From positions 1,860,001-1,924,000 of the forward strand of contig NC_134944.1 of assembly GCF_051020765.1 (NCBI RefSeq): a stretch of DNA of 64,000 nt, read 5' to 3'. Under the pieces are notes generated by a model. It saw nothing but the letters and a program-made list of their open reading frames with translations, was not told where the DNA came from and made no database searches. The stretch is from Lasioglossum baleicum. Taxonomy: Eukaryota > Arthropoda > Insecta > Hymenoptera > Halictidae. This document shows positions 48,401-57,638 of the stretch, one piece after another (position 1 is the first letter of the stretch; the number at the start of each line of letters is the position of its first letter). The translations under genes and the position numbers were made by a program.

Positions 48401-51400
48401 GAAAAGTAATTTATTTTGAATGCAGGTGAAACGGACATAGTCTGTAGGATTCTAAAAGGAGGTACAGTGCGGGACGAAGCGCTCGTGCAATTATTAGACA
48501 GCGTAGTTGCGTTACCGCAATTGTCAGAGACGGACGAAGAACATATTCAATTAACTTCGTTTCTGGAATGTGATTTTTGCATAGTGAATCACGCACGGAA
48601 CGAGAAAATGGTGGAAGCCGTTAAAACCGGCTTTAACGAAATTGGTGGGGCTATAAATGAATTGAATTTTACCACGAAAGCAATCGAGATTATGTATTTT
48701 TCGAAATAATGTTTAAACTCTTTCCCTGAATTTCGTTCCTAAAGGTACCCTTAAAATTTGCGTTATCGCGAAAATCTCCTCTCAGCAAGGTCTAGACAGC
48801 TTCGACGAGATTTTGCAAGTATCCGATGCTATCCTTCTCGACAGAGCGAGTATCGAAATCGAAGTTGGCCCCGAGAAATTATTCCTCGTTGAGAAAGTTG
48901 TTGTTGCAAAGTGTGTCAAGGTATTTAACAAGTTATTGTAACATTCGTTAGAATTCTGTCAAATTACATATCAGTAGGGATGGGATCAAGTACCTCGCAA
49001 ACAGGTTCGAACCTTGATTGATGGAATTCGAACTCTCTATAAGTACTTCGAAAAAATAAATACATAGTACATACTCCCAAGTATACTCGAACCTTTGCCA
49101 GATAGTTTCGAACCCTTTAGAAGTACTGTGGTAAACGTAAATAATACTTGCAAGTATACTCGAATCTTGGTCGAACAGTTTCGAAACTTTCGAAATTTTT
49201 ATGAATATCGTTACGCATTTCCGTATTCTTGCACGCCCCGTGGCAACGTAAGACTGTTCCGGCACGGCGTCTGTTTACGTTTTTTTTGTAAACACGCTGT
49301 GGAGATGAGAGAGAAAACGGGATCTCATAATTTTACATGCTTCTACCGATGATTGTAGTTTGGAATGTACTTTGCGACAAAATTGCGTGTGTGTGTGTGA
49401 TATTATATCGAACATTATCTAGGTGACGTCGAGAACAATCATTTGTATATGTGTTAACTGCATTCTTAGATCCACGATTCAAAACATTAGCTTTTTCTAA
49501 AGATGAATCTATCCCTCGAGCACGGGATGCCTTGACTGATATAGCCACTAATTATATTAATAACTAGCTTTTGCCCGCGGCTTCGCTCGCACAGAAAACC
49601 GTTTAATGCCCTCGGAAATTGATATTGTTTCTCCATATAAAACCTTTTAACCCCCCATTCACCCCTATAGAGTTTTAATTTTATGTCATGCCGCCATCTT
49701 AGATCTCAAAACCCCTTTTCACCCCCTTAGGGGATCAATTTTTTAAAATGCCGAAACAGGTGTTTGATTAATTATATCGAAGAGCATTAAGACGAAGTTT
49801 CAAGCAAATCCGACCACGAACAAAATATTCCTCATACAGACGTTGCAACCCCTTTTCACCCCCTTGGGGGTTGAATTTCGAAATATCCTTTCTTATCCCT
49901 TGTATAGATCATAAAGGAAACCTCTGTGCAAAATTTCAGCTTTCTAGGTCCAAGGGTTTAGCCTGGGCGTTGATCAGTGAGTGAGTGAATGAGTCAGGAC
50001 TGCATTTTTATATACATATAGAGAAGATGATAATTCATCTACAACGTGTGATAGTTCACAGACGCAGATGTCCGAAAATCGGCACAATAGCGAATCATCA
50101 ATTTGGTCATCCTTTGACAATGAAATAGCAATTGCAAATTATACGATATCTATGTCATCGTCTGCTGTGTTAGAAGTGGAAAATTATCTAAAATCACAAT
50201 ATTTAGAACGCAAAGAAGACCCGTTATTATTTCGGCGTGAAAATTCAATCGAGTACCCCATTTTATCAAAAATTGCACGTGACTATCTTCGTATAATGGC
50301 CACTTCTGTACCTTCAGAAAGAGTTCTTTCAAAAGCAGGAAATATCATGGATAAAAAAAGAAATAGGATAAAACCAAGTATTGTAAATGAAATATTATTC
50401 TTAAATAGTTACGAATTTAATAAAGAAAGTACTTAAAACCTACTATGCAGTTTTGATTTCCAAGATTCGAGTACTACTTGTCAAAGTTTCGATTACTTTC
50501 AACATCGAAGTAATTATAAGTATCTTTCCGAAATTTGTAAGTACTCATTCCGAGGTTCGATAACTACGTGTATACAGTGAATACTTTTCAAGTATAATCA
50601 TTGAAACGTTTATTGCTTTTAAGTAGTAATCGAAACCCATGAAATGAAACTTGGTTATTGAACTTGACTTGGATTCGGGAGTATATGTTGAACTTGATCC
50701 CATCCCTAGATATCAGCTTATATTATTGTAATTGTGCTTGCTAACAGCGATCGTTTTATTCGTTAATCTAATTCAGGCAGGGAAACCCGTTATACTGAGT
50801 TTTCACATGTCCAAGGGAAAAGCACCGGGACTCGACGTAAACCTAATTGCAAATGCTGTTTTAAACGGGGTCGATGGTATTTTTCTTAAAACCGGCGAAA
50901 TGGACGGAAAGGAAACTAGCGAGTTAATAAAGAATGTAGACCTGGTCTGCAGACAGGCAGAAAGCGCACGGTGTCGGAGAGAAATGTTTGATGAATTGAT
51001 TTGCAAGGTACATACGCGCATTACGCGTACACGTAATATGTATAGTACATACGCATTTTTACGCATACAGTGGACGAAATTTCTATAAGAACATCATAAT
51101 TTACTGCTAAAAGTTCATTTATTCGGTAATTTTATGTTAGTATAGTGTGAAAACCTTATGAAAGCCAATGTATTATTACCGTAAAGTAGCGCATGTAAAC
51201 AAATTCGAAAGTTCTCAGTGTTCTAAATAAAAATAATTGAATGCTGTACGAAAGTACGTAAGTACGAAAGTATAAGAACGACAAGTTTTTCTCACTTCCG
51301 TATCATCATTACTACAAGAAACATCGTCCATACCTCAGACAGAGTAAATATTGAAATTTAAGTACAAAATTGTTTAACATACATACATATAATAATTCTT

Positions 51401-53920
51401 CATTTATTAGAATAACACGCGGAAAAGTTTTAAATCTCGAAGAAAGAATAAAAATAGATGCATACCACGATGCAGGTTGCTCTATTCGAGAGATAGCCAA
51501 CAAAATTAATAGATCTACTTGCATACATCATTTTCTAAAATTGCGTGAAAAATATGGCAAAAATCATTATACAGGTGGAAATACAAAACTCACAAGGCGT
51601 GATCGTTCTCGTATCTTTAAAGAAATATCAACTAATAATAGCACTGCCATTGAAGTAGCAAGAGTTTTGGATCTGCCAGTAACTACACGACGTGTACAGC
51701 AAATATTATAACACGATACACGGTTAAAATGGAGTAAAATAGTAATGAAGCCACCTCTTACCCAGGATCACAAAACTGCAAGATTAAAATTCGCAAGAGA
51801 TCACATGACCTGGCGTCAAGAGTGGAAAAATGTTATATTTTCCGATGGAAAAAAAATTTAATCTAGACGGTCCCGACGGTTTTAGATACTATTGGCATGA
51901 TTTACGTAAGGATAAAGCCGTAACGATGAGTAGGAATTTCGTCGGTGGAAGTTTAATGGTGTGGGCTGCGTTCAGCTATAATTCAAAAACACCAATATGC
52001 AAAATTTGTACGAGAATGAACGCAGAAGAATACATTGCCCTATTAGAAGACACTTTAATTTGCTTCATCGAAGAAAATCATGACGACAACGTTATTTTTC
52101 AACAAGATAACGCAGCGATACACAATGCTAAGAAGACTCGGGAGTGGTTTAGACAAAAGAATTTGCAACTAATGAACTGGCCGTCACGTTCCCCCGATCT
52201 AAACCCAATAGACAATTTATAGGGAATCCTATCACGAGCAATATATGTATAAAAATGGGAAGCAGTATAACAACATTAAAGAGTTAGAAAACGCAGTAAG
52301 ATACGAGTGGAATCAAATCCATAAAACAACGTTGCAGAATTTAGTTTGTAGTCGAAAATAGAATATTTGAAGTGATTACCTCTAACGGTGGAAGTACTAA
52401 ATACTAATAATTATAAACTTGGTTTTTTATTCGAATTTATTAGACTGTACTTACAGAAATTTCGTTATACTTATGTACATTAAGTTGTAATATTTTGTTT
52501 ATAACAAATATGAAGCAGTTTTTTTGAATTCAGAATATTGATTTCTGCTTTCTTATATTCCTTAGTTATTTTCTAGCCTTCTTTTAATCATATTATCAAA
52601 AATACTTTTTTGTTCAAAATAGTAGCGTTCTTATAGAAACGTCCATTGTACACGATTCACTGGAAAAGAATGAATAGTTTATGTTTATACCGTGGCTTGT
52701 TTCATTGAATAAAAATAGATTCGAACAAATTTGGATCCCATACAAGCTGTCATTATAGGAGCCATCGAGACATCCATAAATTTAAATGCTGCTGCAATTA
52801 TTGTCGCAACGACGTCTGGTCGAAGCGCTGTTTTATTATCAACGTATCGTCCTCGTTGCCCAATTCTTGCTGTCACACGTTACGGCGCAGTTGCAAGATG
52901 GCTGCAACTGCATTACGGGATCCGTCCATTTCATTATAGAAGTAAACACTCTAATTTTTTCATTTACCATACAGCAGTTCTTTTAAATACATATAATACA
53001 TACCTATCACATAATATACAGGGTCTGTCCAGAAAGTAATGCAATCACATTTGTTAACAAAAATCTATTGAACATATGAGTACAAACCTTTAAAATTCTT
53101 CAAAGTAGGACCCTTGGGCGTCGACACATTTTTTCCAGCGCGATTTCCATGCTTCGTATGCTGCCTGGAAGGCGTTATCTGGAGCCTCTCGTAGTACCGT
53201 CGTCGCAGCCTCGTAGAGCACTTCCAACCAAAACTTTTCCGTAGATTACGGGGAAAACAGTAAACGGTACTTCTTAGATGGATCACAACACTTCCTCAAC
53301 CCCGCGTACAGTCCTGACTTGTCTCCCGCCGGCTTCTTCTTGTTTCGAAAAATTAAAAATGTGCTAAAAGGATGCCATTTTAAAAGCGTGGAACGCGTCA
53401 AAGTGGCTGTGACGAGGGCACTACGAGAGGTTCCAAAAAACGCTTTCCGGGGAGCATACGAAGCGTGGAAATCGCGCTGGAAAAAATGTGTCGACGCCCA
53501 AGGATCCGACTTTGAAGAAATTTGAGGGTTTGTACCCATATGTTTAATAGATTTCTTTTTTAAATGTGGTCGCATTACTTTCCGGACAGACCCTGTATGC
53601 ATTGTAGTTTCTCCAACTGTTTTCTTCAAGTATGAACGCAACGAGCTATAATTTACTTTATGTACTTTCAAGTTATGTATGTACGTATAATTGCAAATAC
53701 AGAGGAGCCATTACCTGATTGGAACGACGACATGGACTCGCGAATACAAACTGGCGTTGATTCTCTTCGAACAAGCGGATGTATAAAAGTGGGAGACGCG
53801 GTCGTTATAGTTAGCGGATGTCGCGAAGGATCAGGATTTACAAATTCCATACGAGTAGCTTATGTATCGCCAGGACATGTGGAAAATCAAGTAACTAATA
53901 ACTTTGAGCCTTGTTGGTGA
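45428..53920 (+). CDS. Pyruvate kinase-like paralogue, probable pseudoenzyme
   Basis: Tandem relative of PyK. Exons: 45428-45493, 45633-45774, 47139-47377, 48119-48296, 48426-48644, 48745-48920, 50777-51007, 52719-52941 and 53703-53920. They join in phase without stops to 563 residues. The fold signatures remain: LTKIMVTLG, GANIVRLNMSRQ, RGPEIRTG, AKISSQQG, GPEKLFLVEK, AGKPVIL, TTSGRSA, YRPRCPILAVTR and GSGFTNSIRVAY. Active-site positions are lost by alignment with PyK: Asp-Thr of LDTKG is Ser-Leu, the metal Glu of KIEN is Ser, the metal Asp of ARGDLG is Ser and the Thr of ATQM is Phe. The catalytic Lys and the C-domain phosphate loop are kept. Four intron positions and phases match PyK, so this is a DNA duplication. 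The first exon and the GTCAGT donor at 48297 are the least certain parts. AATAAA follows at about 54231. Confidence 0.85.
45839..46130. mobile_element. hAT-type MITE family F, copy 2
   Basis: The ends CAGCGCCCGCTCTAG and CTAGAGCAGGCCCTG are flanked by the direct repeat CTGATGT (45832-45838 and 46131-46137). It lies in intron 2 of the pyruvate kinase-like gene and matches the copy at 27633-27894 internally. Confidence 0.75.
46485..46961. mobile_element. GCACAGTGG inverted-repeat element, short copy
   Basis: The terminal repeats GCACAGTGGTCTGTATGCCC and the opposing GGGCATTCAGCCCACTGTGC bound 477 bp in intron 2 of the pyruvate kinase-like gene. The interior shares a long block (about 46550-46900) with 38830-39180 in the opposite orientation. 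No clear target duplication. Confidence 0.65.
47465..47910. mobile_element. TA-flanked MITE (CAGGGTGTCCCACGC ends)
   Basis: The ends CAGGGTGTCCCACGCAACTG and the reverse complement are flanked by TA at 47463-47464 and 47911-47912. It is a fold-back type unit in intron 3 of the pyruvate kinase-like gene. Confidence 0.8.
49456..50436 (+). pseudogene. hAT transposase remnant, split by an insertion
   Basis: The left fragment (about 49456-49562) reads TAFLDPRFKTLAFSKDESIP and on to ALTDIATNYIN, typical of hAT transposases just before the dimerisation region. The right fragment (about 50022-50436) contains YLKSQYLERKEDPLLFRREN and YPILSKIARDYLRIMATSVP followed by SERVLSKAGNI. That is the C-terminal hAT dimerisation domain, and it ends at a TAA. 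The two are separated by the Helitron-like repeat. The zinc finger and first catalytic parts are missing, so it is inactive. Confidence 0.85.
49564..50003 (-). mobile_element. Helitron-like non-autonomous repeat, copy 2
   Basis: Reverse-orientation copy of 18179-18615, running from CTAGCTTTTGCCCGCGGCTT (3' end) to GAGTCAGGAC and TGCATTTTTATATA (5' side). It is inserted within the hAT transposase reading frame, so it is younger than that element. Confidence 0.6.
51068..52648 (+). mobile_element. Tc1/mariner (Tc3-like) transposon with a dead transposase
   Basis: The ends CAGTGGACGAAATTTCTATA and the opposing TATAGAAACGTCCATTG are flanked by TA (51066-51067 and 52649-52650). The 1.58-kb unit lies in the intron 51008-52718 of the pyruvate kinase-like gene and contains the transposase pseudogene at about 51430-52360. 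Confidence 0.8.
51430..52360 (+). pseudogene. Tc3-like transposase pseudogene
   Basis: The N-terminal part (LEERIKIDAYHDAGCSIREI) has the paired helix-turn-helix pattern. The catalytic part has FNLDGPDGFRYYWHDLRK, VIFQQDNAAIH and WPSRSPDLNPIDNL, the last with Asp in place of the usual Glu. A stop after VQQIL at about 51709, a frameshift in the A-run near 51850 and a stop at 52220 in place of the conserved Trp make it non-functional. Confidence 0.85.
53019..53595 (+). mobile_element. Mariner-type deletion derivative with fold-back arm
   Basis: The ends CAGGGTCTGTCCAGAAAGTA and the opposing TACTTTCCGGACAGACCCTG are flanked by TA. The plus strand at about 53300-53525 encodes the last 70 residues of a mariner transposase (SPDLSPAGFFLFRKIKNVLK to the Trp-rich WKSRWKKCVDAQG). 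The left 150 bp is an inverted copy of this 3' end, so the element is a rearranged fold-back derivative. It lies in the last intron of the pyruvate kinase-like gene. Confidence 0.8.
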
Positions 53921-54513
53921 AAGATTTTATCGACAGTATCAATTTCTCTCACACTAAACCAAACAAGAAAAGTAACATATTAAAAAGCGTAACTCGAATC
54001 CAATGTCTTGTTTTATTGTAAAATTATATTTACTACCTAAAAGACGATTGTCCAGCTTATTTTTATAGACATACCACATGTACATATGGAGTATGTATTT
54101 CTTCGCAGTTTAATATTTCCTTGATTATTTAGGTAATAATGTAGCAATCTTTCGATTACCTTTTATTCAACTGACAATGAGATTCGTTTGAATAATAATT
54201 TAGTTTGTTACCGAACGTTTAAAATTGAAATAATAAAAAAAACAAAATCTCTTCATATTTATTCGAACATTTTAATCAAATACGCGGGCTTACCCGGATG
54301 ATTTTTATGAATATATGATAATGTTTATCTTTGATACTCCACACATCTGTTCCACGTATTTTCAAACAACGAATTATCGATTGCTCTTTCTCGAATACGC
54401 CATCATTTATTAAGCTTTTCATTGGCGATTCGGTCTTCTTCCGAAACATGTGAATTCGCTATTTCCAGCGAAATCGATGCGCGCTTCAAAAAATACAACA
54501 GGTAACGCAACTA
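53921..54513 (+). other. 3' UTR / flank of the pyruvate kinase-like gene
   Basis: AT-rich with an AATAAA at about 54231 followed by an A-rich run. No other feature is seen. Confidence 0.45.
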
Positions 54514-55873
54514 CACTTCTCCAAAGAATTAAGGGCGAACCCGAAAAATTGGTCCCACTTTACGTGATCACAACACCGTAAAAAATTGCTGTATCGATAT
54601 TGTTAAACAATGGTTTGAAAACATGTAACCTCTAGTTTCAAATGCTCTGTTTCAAATTGTTGCTATGTTGGTTTTTTACAAAGTTATAGCGAGACGAACA
54701 CAACATTGACGGTTAAAAAACATTTTGTGCAACTTTGGAACATCACACAGGGAGAAACAAATTTTTTTGATAAATCGCGTCAATATCATTTGGAAGGGCT
54801 ATCTTTCCTGTGTAAAATGTGTGGATGTCGATTATTGTGCGATTTTTTTTATTCGAGTTATTCAACCTTGAAGTAAATGTTGGCAAAATCGATTTCTTCT
54901 AAAATCCTGAGGTCGTGGACAAATTTTGAGCCCAGATTTGAAATCAGCGTGAAAAAATCTACGGGAAATGATATATAGCATGTTAAAAAAAAATTTTCCG
55001 CCCGTGGTACTGGAGGAACCACATTTTCTTGAAATTCTACATGTTTAACAAATTTTCGCAACGTTAAAAAACGTTCGTACCATAATCTCCCTATTTTTCC
55101 CATATTCTGAAAAGTTTCAGCTTTAATTCAAAAAAAGTTTCATCGCTCTACCTCATGTCTATCGAAAGTTCTTTGATTTTGAATCGAGTTTGGTTCAAAT
55201 TTTCCACTGTGCGCCGCACTACGGCCCGAACCGACGAAATCTGTGTCAAAATCAAAGAACTTTCGATAGAAATGACATAGAGCGATGAAATTTTTTTTAA
55301 ATGAAAGCTGAAACTTTGCAGAATATGAAATAATTATGGAGATTGTGGTACGAACGTGTTTTAACCTTGAGAAAATTCGTTAAACTTGTAGAATTTTAAG
55401 AAAATTGTGGTTTTTTCAATACCACGCGCGGAAAAAATTTTTTTTTAACATGCGACACATCATTTCCCGTAGATTTTTTAACACTGATTTCAAATCTGGT
55501 TTCTCGAATAACTCAGCAACTCGAATAAAAAAAATCGCACAATAATCAACAACCACACATTTTACACAGGAAAGATAGCCCTTCTAAATGATATTAACGC
55601 GATTTATCAAAAAAATTTGTTTCTCCCCGTGTAATGTTCCAAAGCTGCACAAAATTTTTGTTAACCGTCAATGTTGTCTTCATGTCGCTATAACTTTGTA
55701 AAAAACCAACACAGCAACAATTTGGAACAGAGCATCTGAAACTAGAGGTTTCAGGCTTTCGAACCATTGTTTAACGATATCGACACAGCAATTTTTCACG
55801 GAGTTATGATCACGTAAAGTGGGAGCAATTTTTCGTGTTCGCAGAAGTGATCCTTCAATTCTTTTGAGGAGTG
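54514..55873. mobile_element. TA-flanked long inverted-repeat element family E, copy 2
   Basis: The ends CACTTCTCCAAAGAATTAAG and the opposing TTCAATTCTTTTGAGGAGTG are flanked by TA. A 1360-bp unit that matches the arms of 15591-17567 throughout, including the block TCTATCGAAAGTTCTTTGAT in inverted pairs. No ORF. Confidence 0.8.
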
Positions 55874-56655
55874 TATTTTCAGCATCTCTTTTTAAACTTC
55901 TATAATAATTACCTTAATATTACAACTATTTATACATAGAAGGTAGATGAATAATTTTTTGCATCTGTTCTAAACGAATACATTTATCGAATAATTTCTC
56001 GCAAATGCATCTTTACAATTTCAATAGTAGCGAACTGAGAAATGTTAATTAATTCCAGTGTTAAATTTACCATGTTGCGCAAGAATTCTCGCGCGCGCAC
56101 GACAATTTTTCTATTTGCCAATTTATCAACGTCTATCTCGCACAGATTTAATATCCATAGAAAGCCGTATTCAACTGTGTACTACGCTTATTAGATTTCA
56201 CATACAGTATCTCTCCCGTATCGGTTAATGATTAGGCGTTTCAACGTTCCGCCGCCCCCGCCACCGCGCCACGCATACGGCAAAGTTTCCGCGGTGTTCG
56301 ATAATATACAGGTGTCAGGAATCGTGTTTGCATTCGATGGAAGCACAGTAGTCGCGTTATCGTACACCGTGAAAGCACCTTTTCTACCCTGTGATCGATT
56401 CGACTCTGCGATCGTTGCGTTGAAAGAATGGCTAACGGAAGAACGGTCTCAGTAAACATAGTTTTACGCTTATACTACTTACTTCAGTTTCAGATGAAAA
56501 TCTCAGTATCTTGCTGAAATTTCTTACTGGAAAAACGAGTTGGCGAGAGTAATTCTCGCTTTCTAACGTATCTTTTAACATTTTCAATCTTTCTTCTATG
56601 GAAACACGGTGACAAAACTATTTCGCGCATGCCAGCTTATAAGACATTACGGTAT
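55874..56655. other. Intergenic DNA with a doubtful coding exon
   Basis: Within AT-rich DNA, 56228-56451 is a GC-richer open block on the plus strand (MIRRFNVPPPPPPRHAYGKV and on, 75 codons). It could end at a donor GTAAAC at 56452. I do not recognise it and no partner exon is evident. It may be a first coding exon of an unseen gene or chance. Confidence 0.25.
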
Positions 56656-57001
56656 TTAATAAATGTTAAATGCTTTCGGCGCAACGGTTCGATCGTTTAC
56701 TACTAATTATTTCAAATTTACCGCCTCATATCGATAGATATAACCTAGATCGTTTTCAATACGTTCTTACATCAGTGTCTTGACACAACAAGCATGTCCG
56801 ACGCACGTAACACACGCGCGCGCGTGCCACACAATTATTATAAATTTATTTTCCCCAAAGCAAACGCGATTCAAATAAATCTTGAAAAGGATCCAAACTA
56901 GGATCGAAACGTTGATTTTGTTTGATAGTTAGCAAAATTGCTTCATAATTAGTATTAAACGATCGAACCGTGTTGCGCCGAAAGCATTTAACATTTATTA
57001 A
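56656..57001. mobile_element. Inverted-repeat element, family B copy 2
   Basis: Arms of about 55 bp run from TTAATAAATGTTAAATGCTT through CGGCGCAACGGTTCGATCGT, with the reverse complement at 56943-57001. The core CTTTCGGCGC is shared with the element at 11942-12158. TTAA occurs at both ends, which might be a piggyBac-like duplication or part of the arms. Confidence 0.6.
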
Positions 57002-57638
57002 CAGCAAATACGATCGATAGAGCAAGCATATTTATTACGGTATTTGTCAGAAATGATTTATATCCGCAAATCTTGTGTAACTTGGTGTAGAATGAATCGC
57101 AAACACATTAGAAATGGTATTCCCTTGAATTTCATCGATACGTGATCTACCCTTATGCGAGGCCAATTAATGTGTCTGTCACCGTACGCCGCGCGGCGCG
57201 GCGCGGCGTGTTTATTCAGACATTAACAGCGAAGACGTTCAAGTGAGCATTAACAGGAATGTCAGAATGGAATTCTATACGCTCTCGAACTTCGTATGTA
57301 CATACGTCTGTATATGTATGTACATATATCTGGCCCAATTATCGATTTCCTACCATTTGTCTTCCTGTATGAAAGAAGTATGACGCTCTCCGCGTTAAAC
57401 GTTTACACAAAGTGTAGACATTTAGGCTTAAAGTAAATGCGATTCTATTCGATCATTCGAGGAGGGATTACAATAAGAAAACGAACAGAAGATTCCCGAG
57501 GAGAAGCGGATATTTAACGTTCCAACTACCGGTAACCAATTAACAGGCATCGTGATAACTCTCTGTTGAATATCTGAAAGAAGCTTGATAACTTCCTTTT
57601 AGACAACCGTCTGAAAAGACACTTGGAAACTCTACGTA
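57002..57638. other. Intergenic DNA
   Basis: No gene seen. A GC-only run CGCCGCGCGGCGCGGCGCGG lies at about 57188-57207. Confidence 0.4.

Larger units (their letters stand above)
48975..50708 (+). mobile_element. Decayed hAT transposon interrupted by a Helitron-like repeat
   Basis: The ends TAGGGATGGGATCAAG and CTTGATCCCATCCCTA are flanked by 8-bp direct repeats with one mismatch (CATATCAG 48967-48974, GATATCAG 50709-50716). It contains fragments of a hAT transposase and a Helitron-like insertion at 49564-50003. It lies in the 1.86-kb intron 48921-50776 of the pyruvate kinase-like gene. Confidence 0.8.

Noticed and set aside
49095..49352. 85-codon frame inside the hAT element
   Set aside because: It lies in the non-coding subterminal repeats of the element and shows no transposase similarity.
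57188..57207. GCGCGG run as a possible Z-DNA or CpG island
   Set aside because: Only about 20 bp long, with no gene start nearby.
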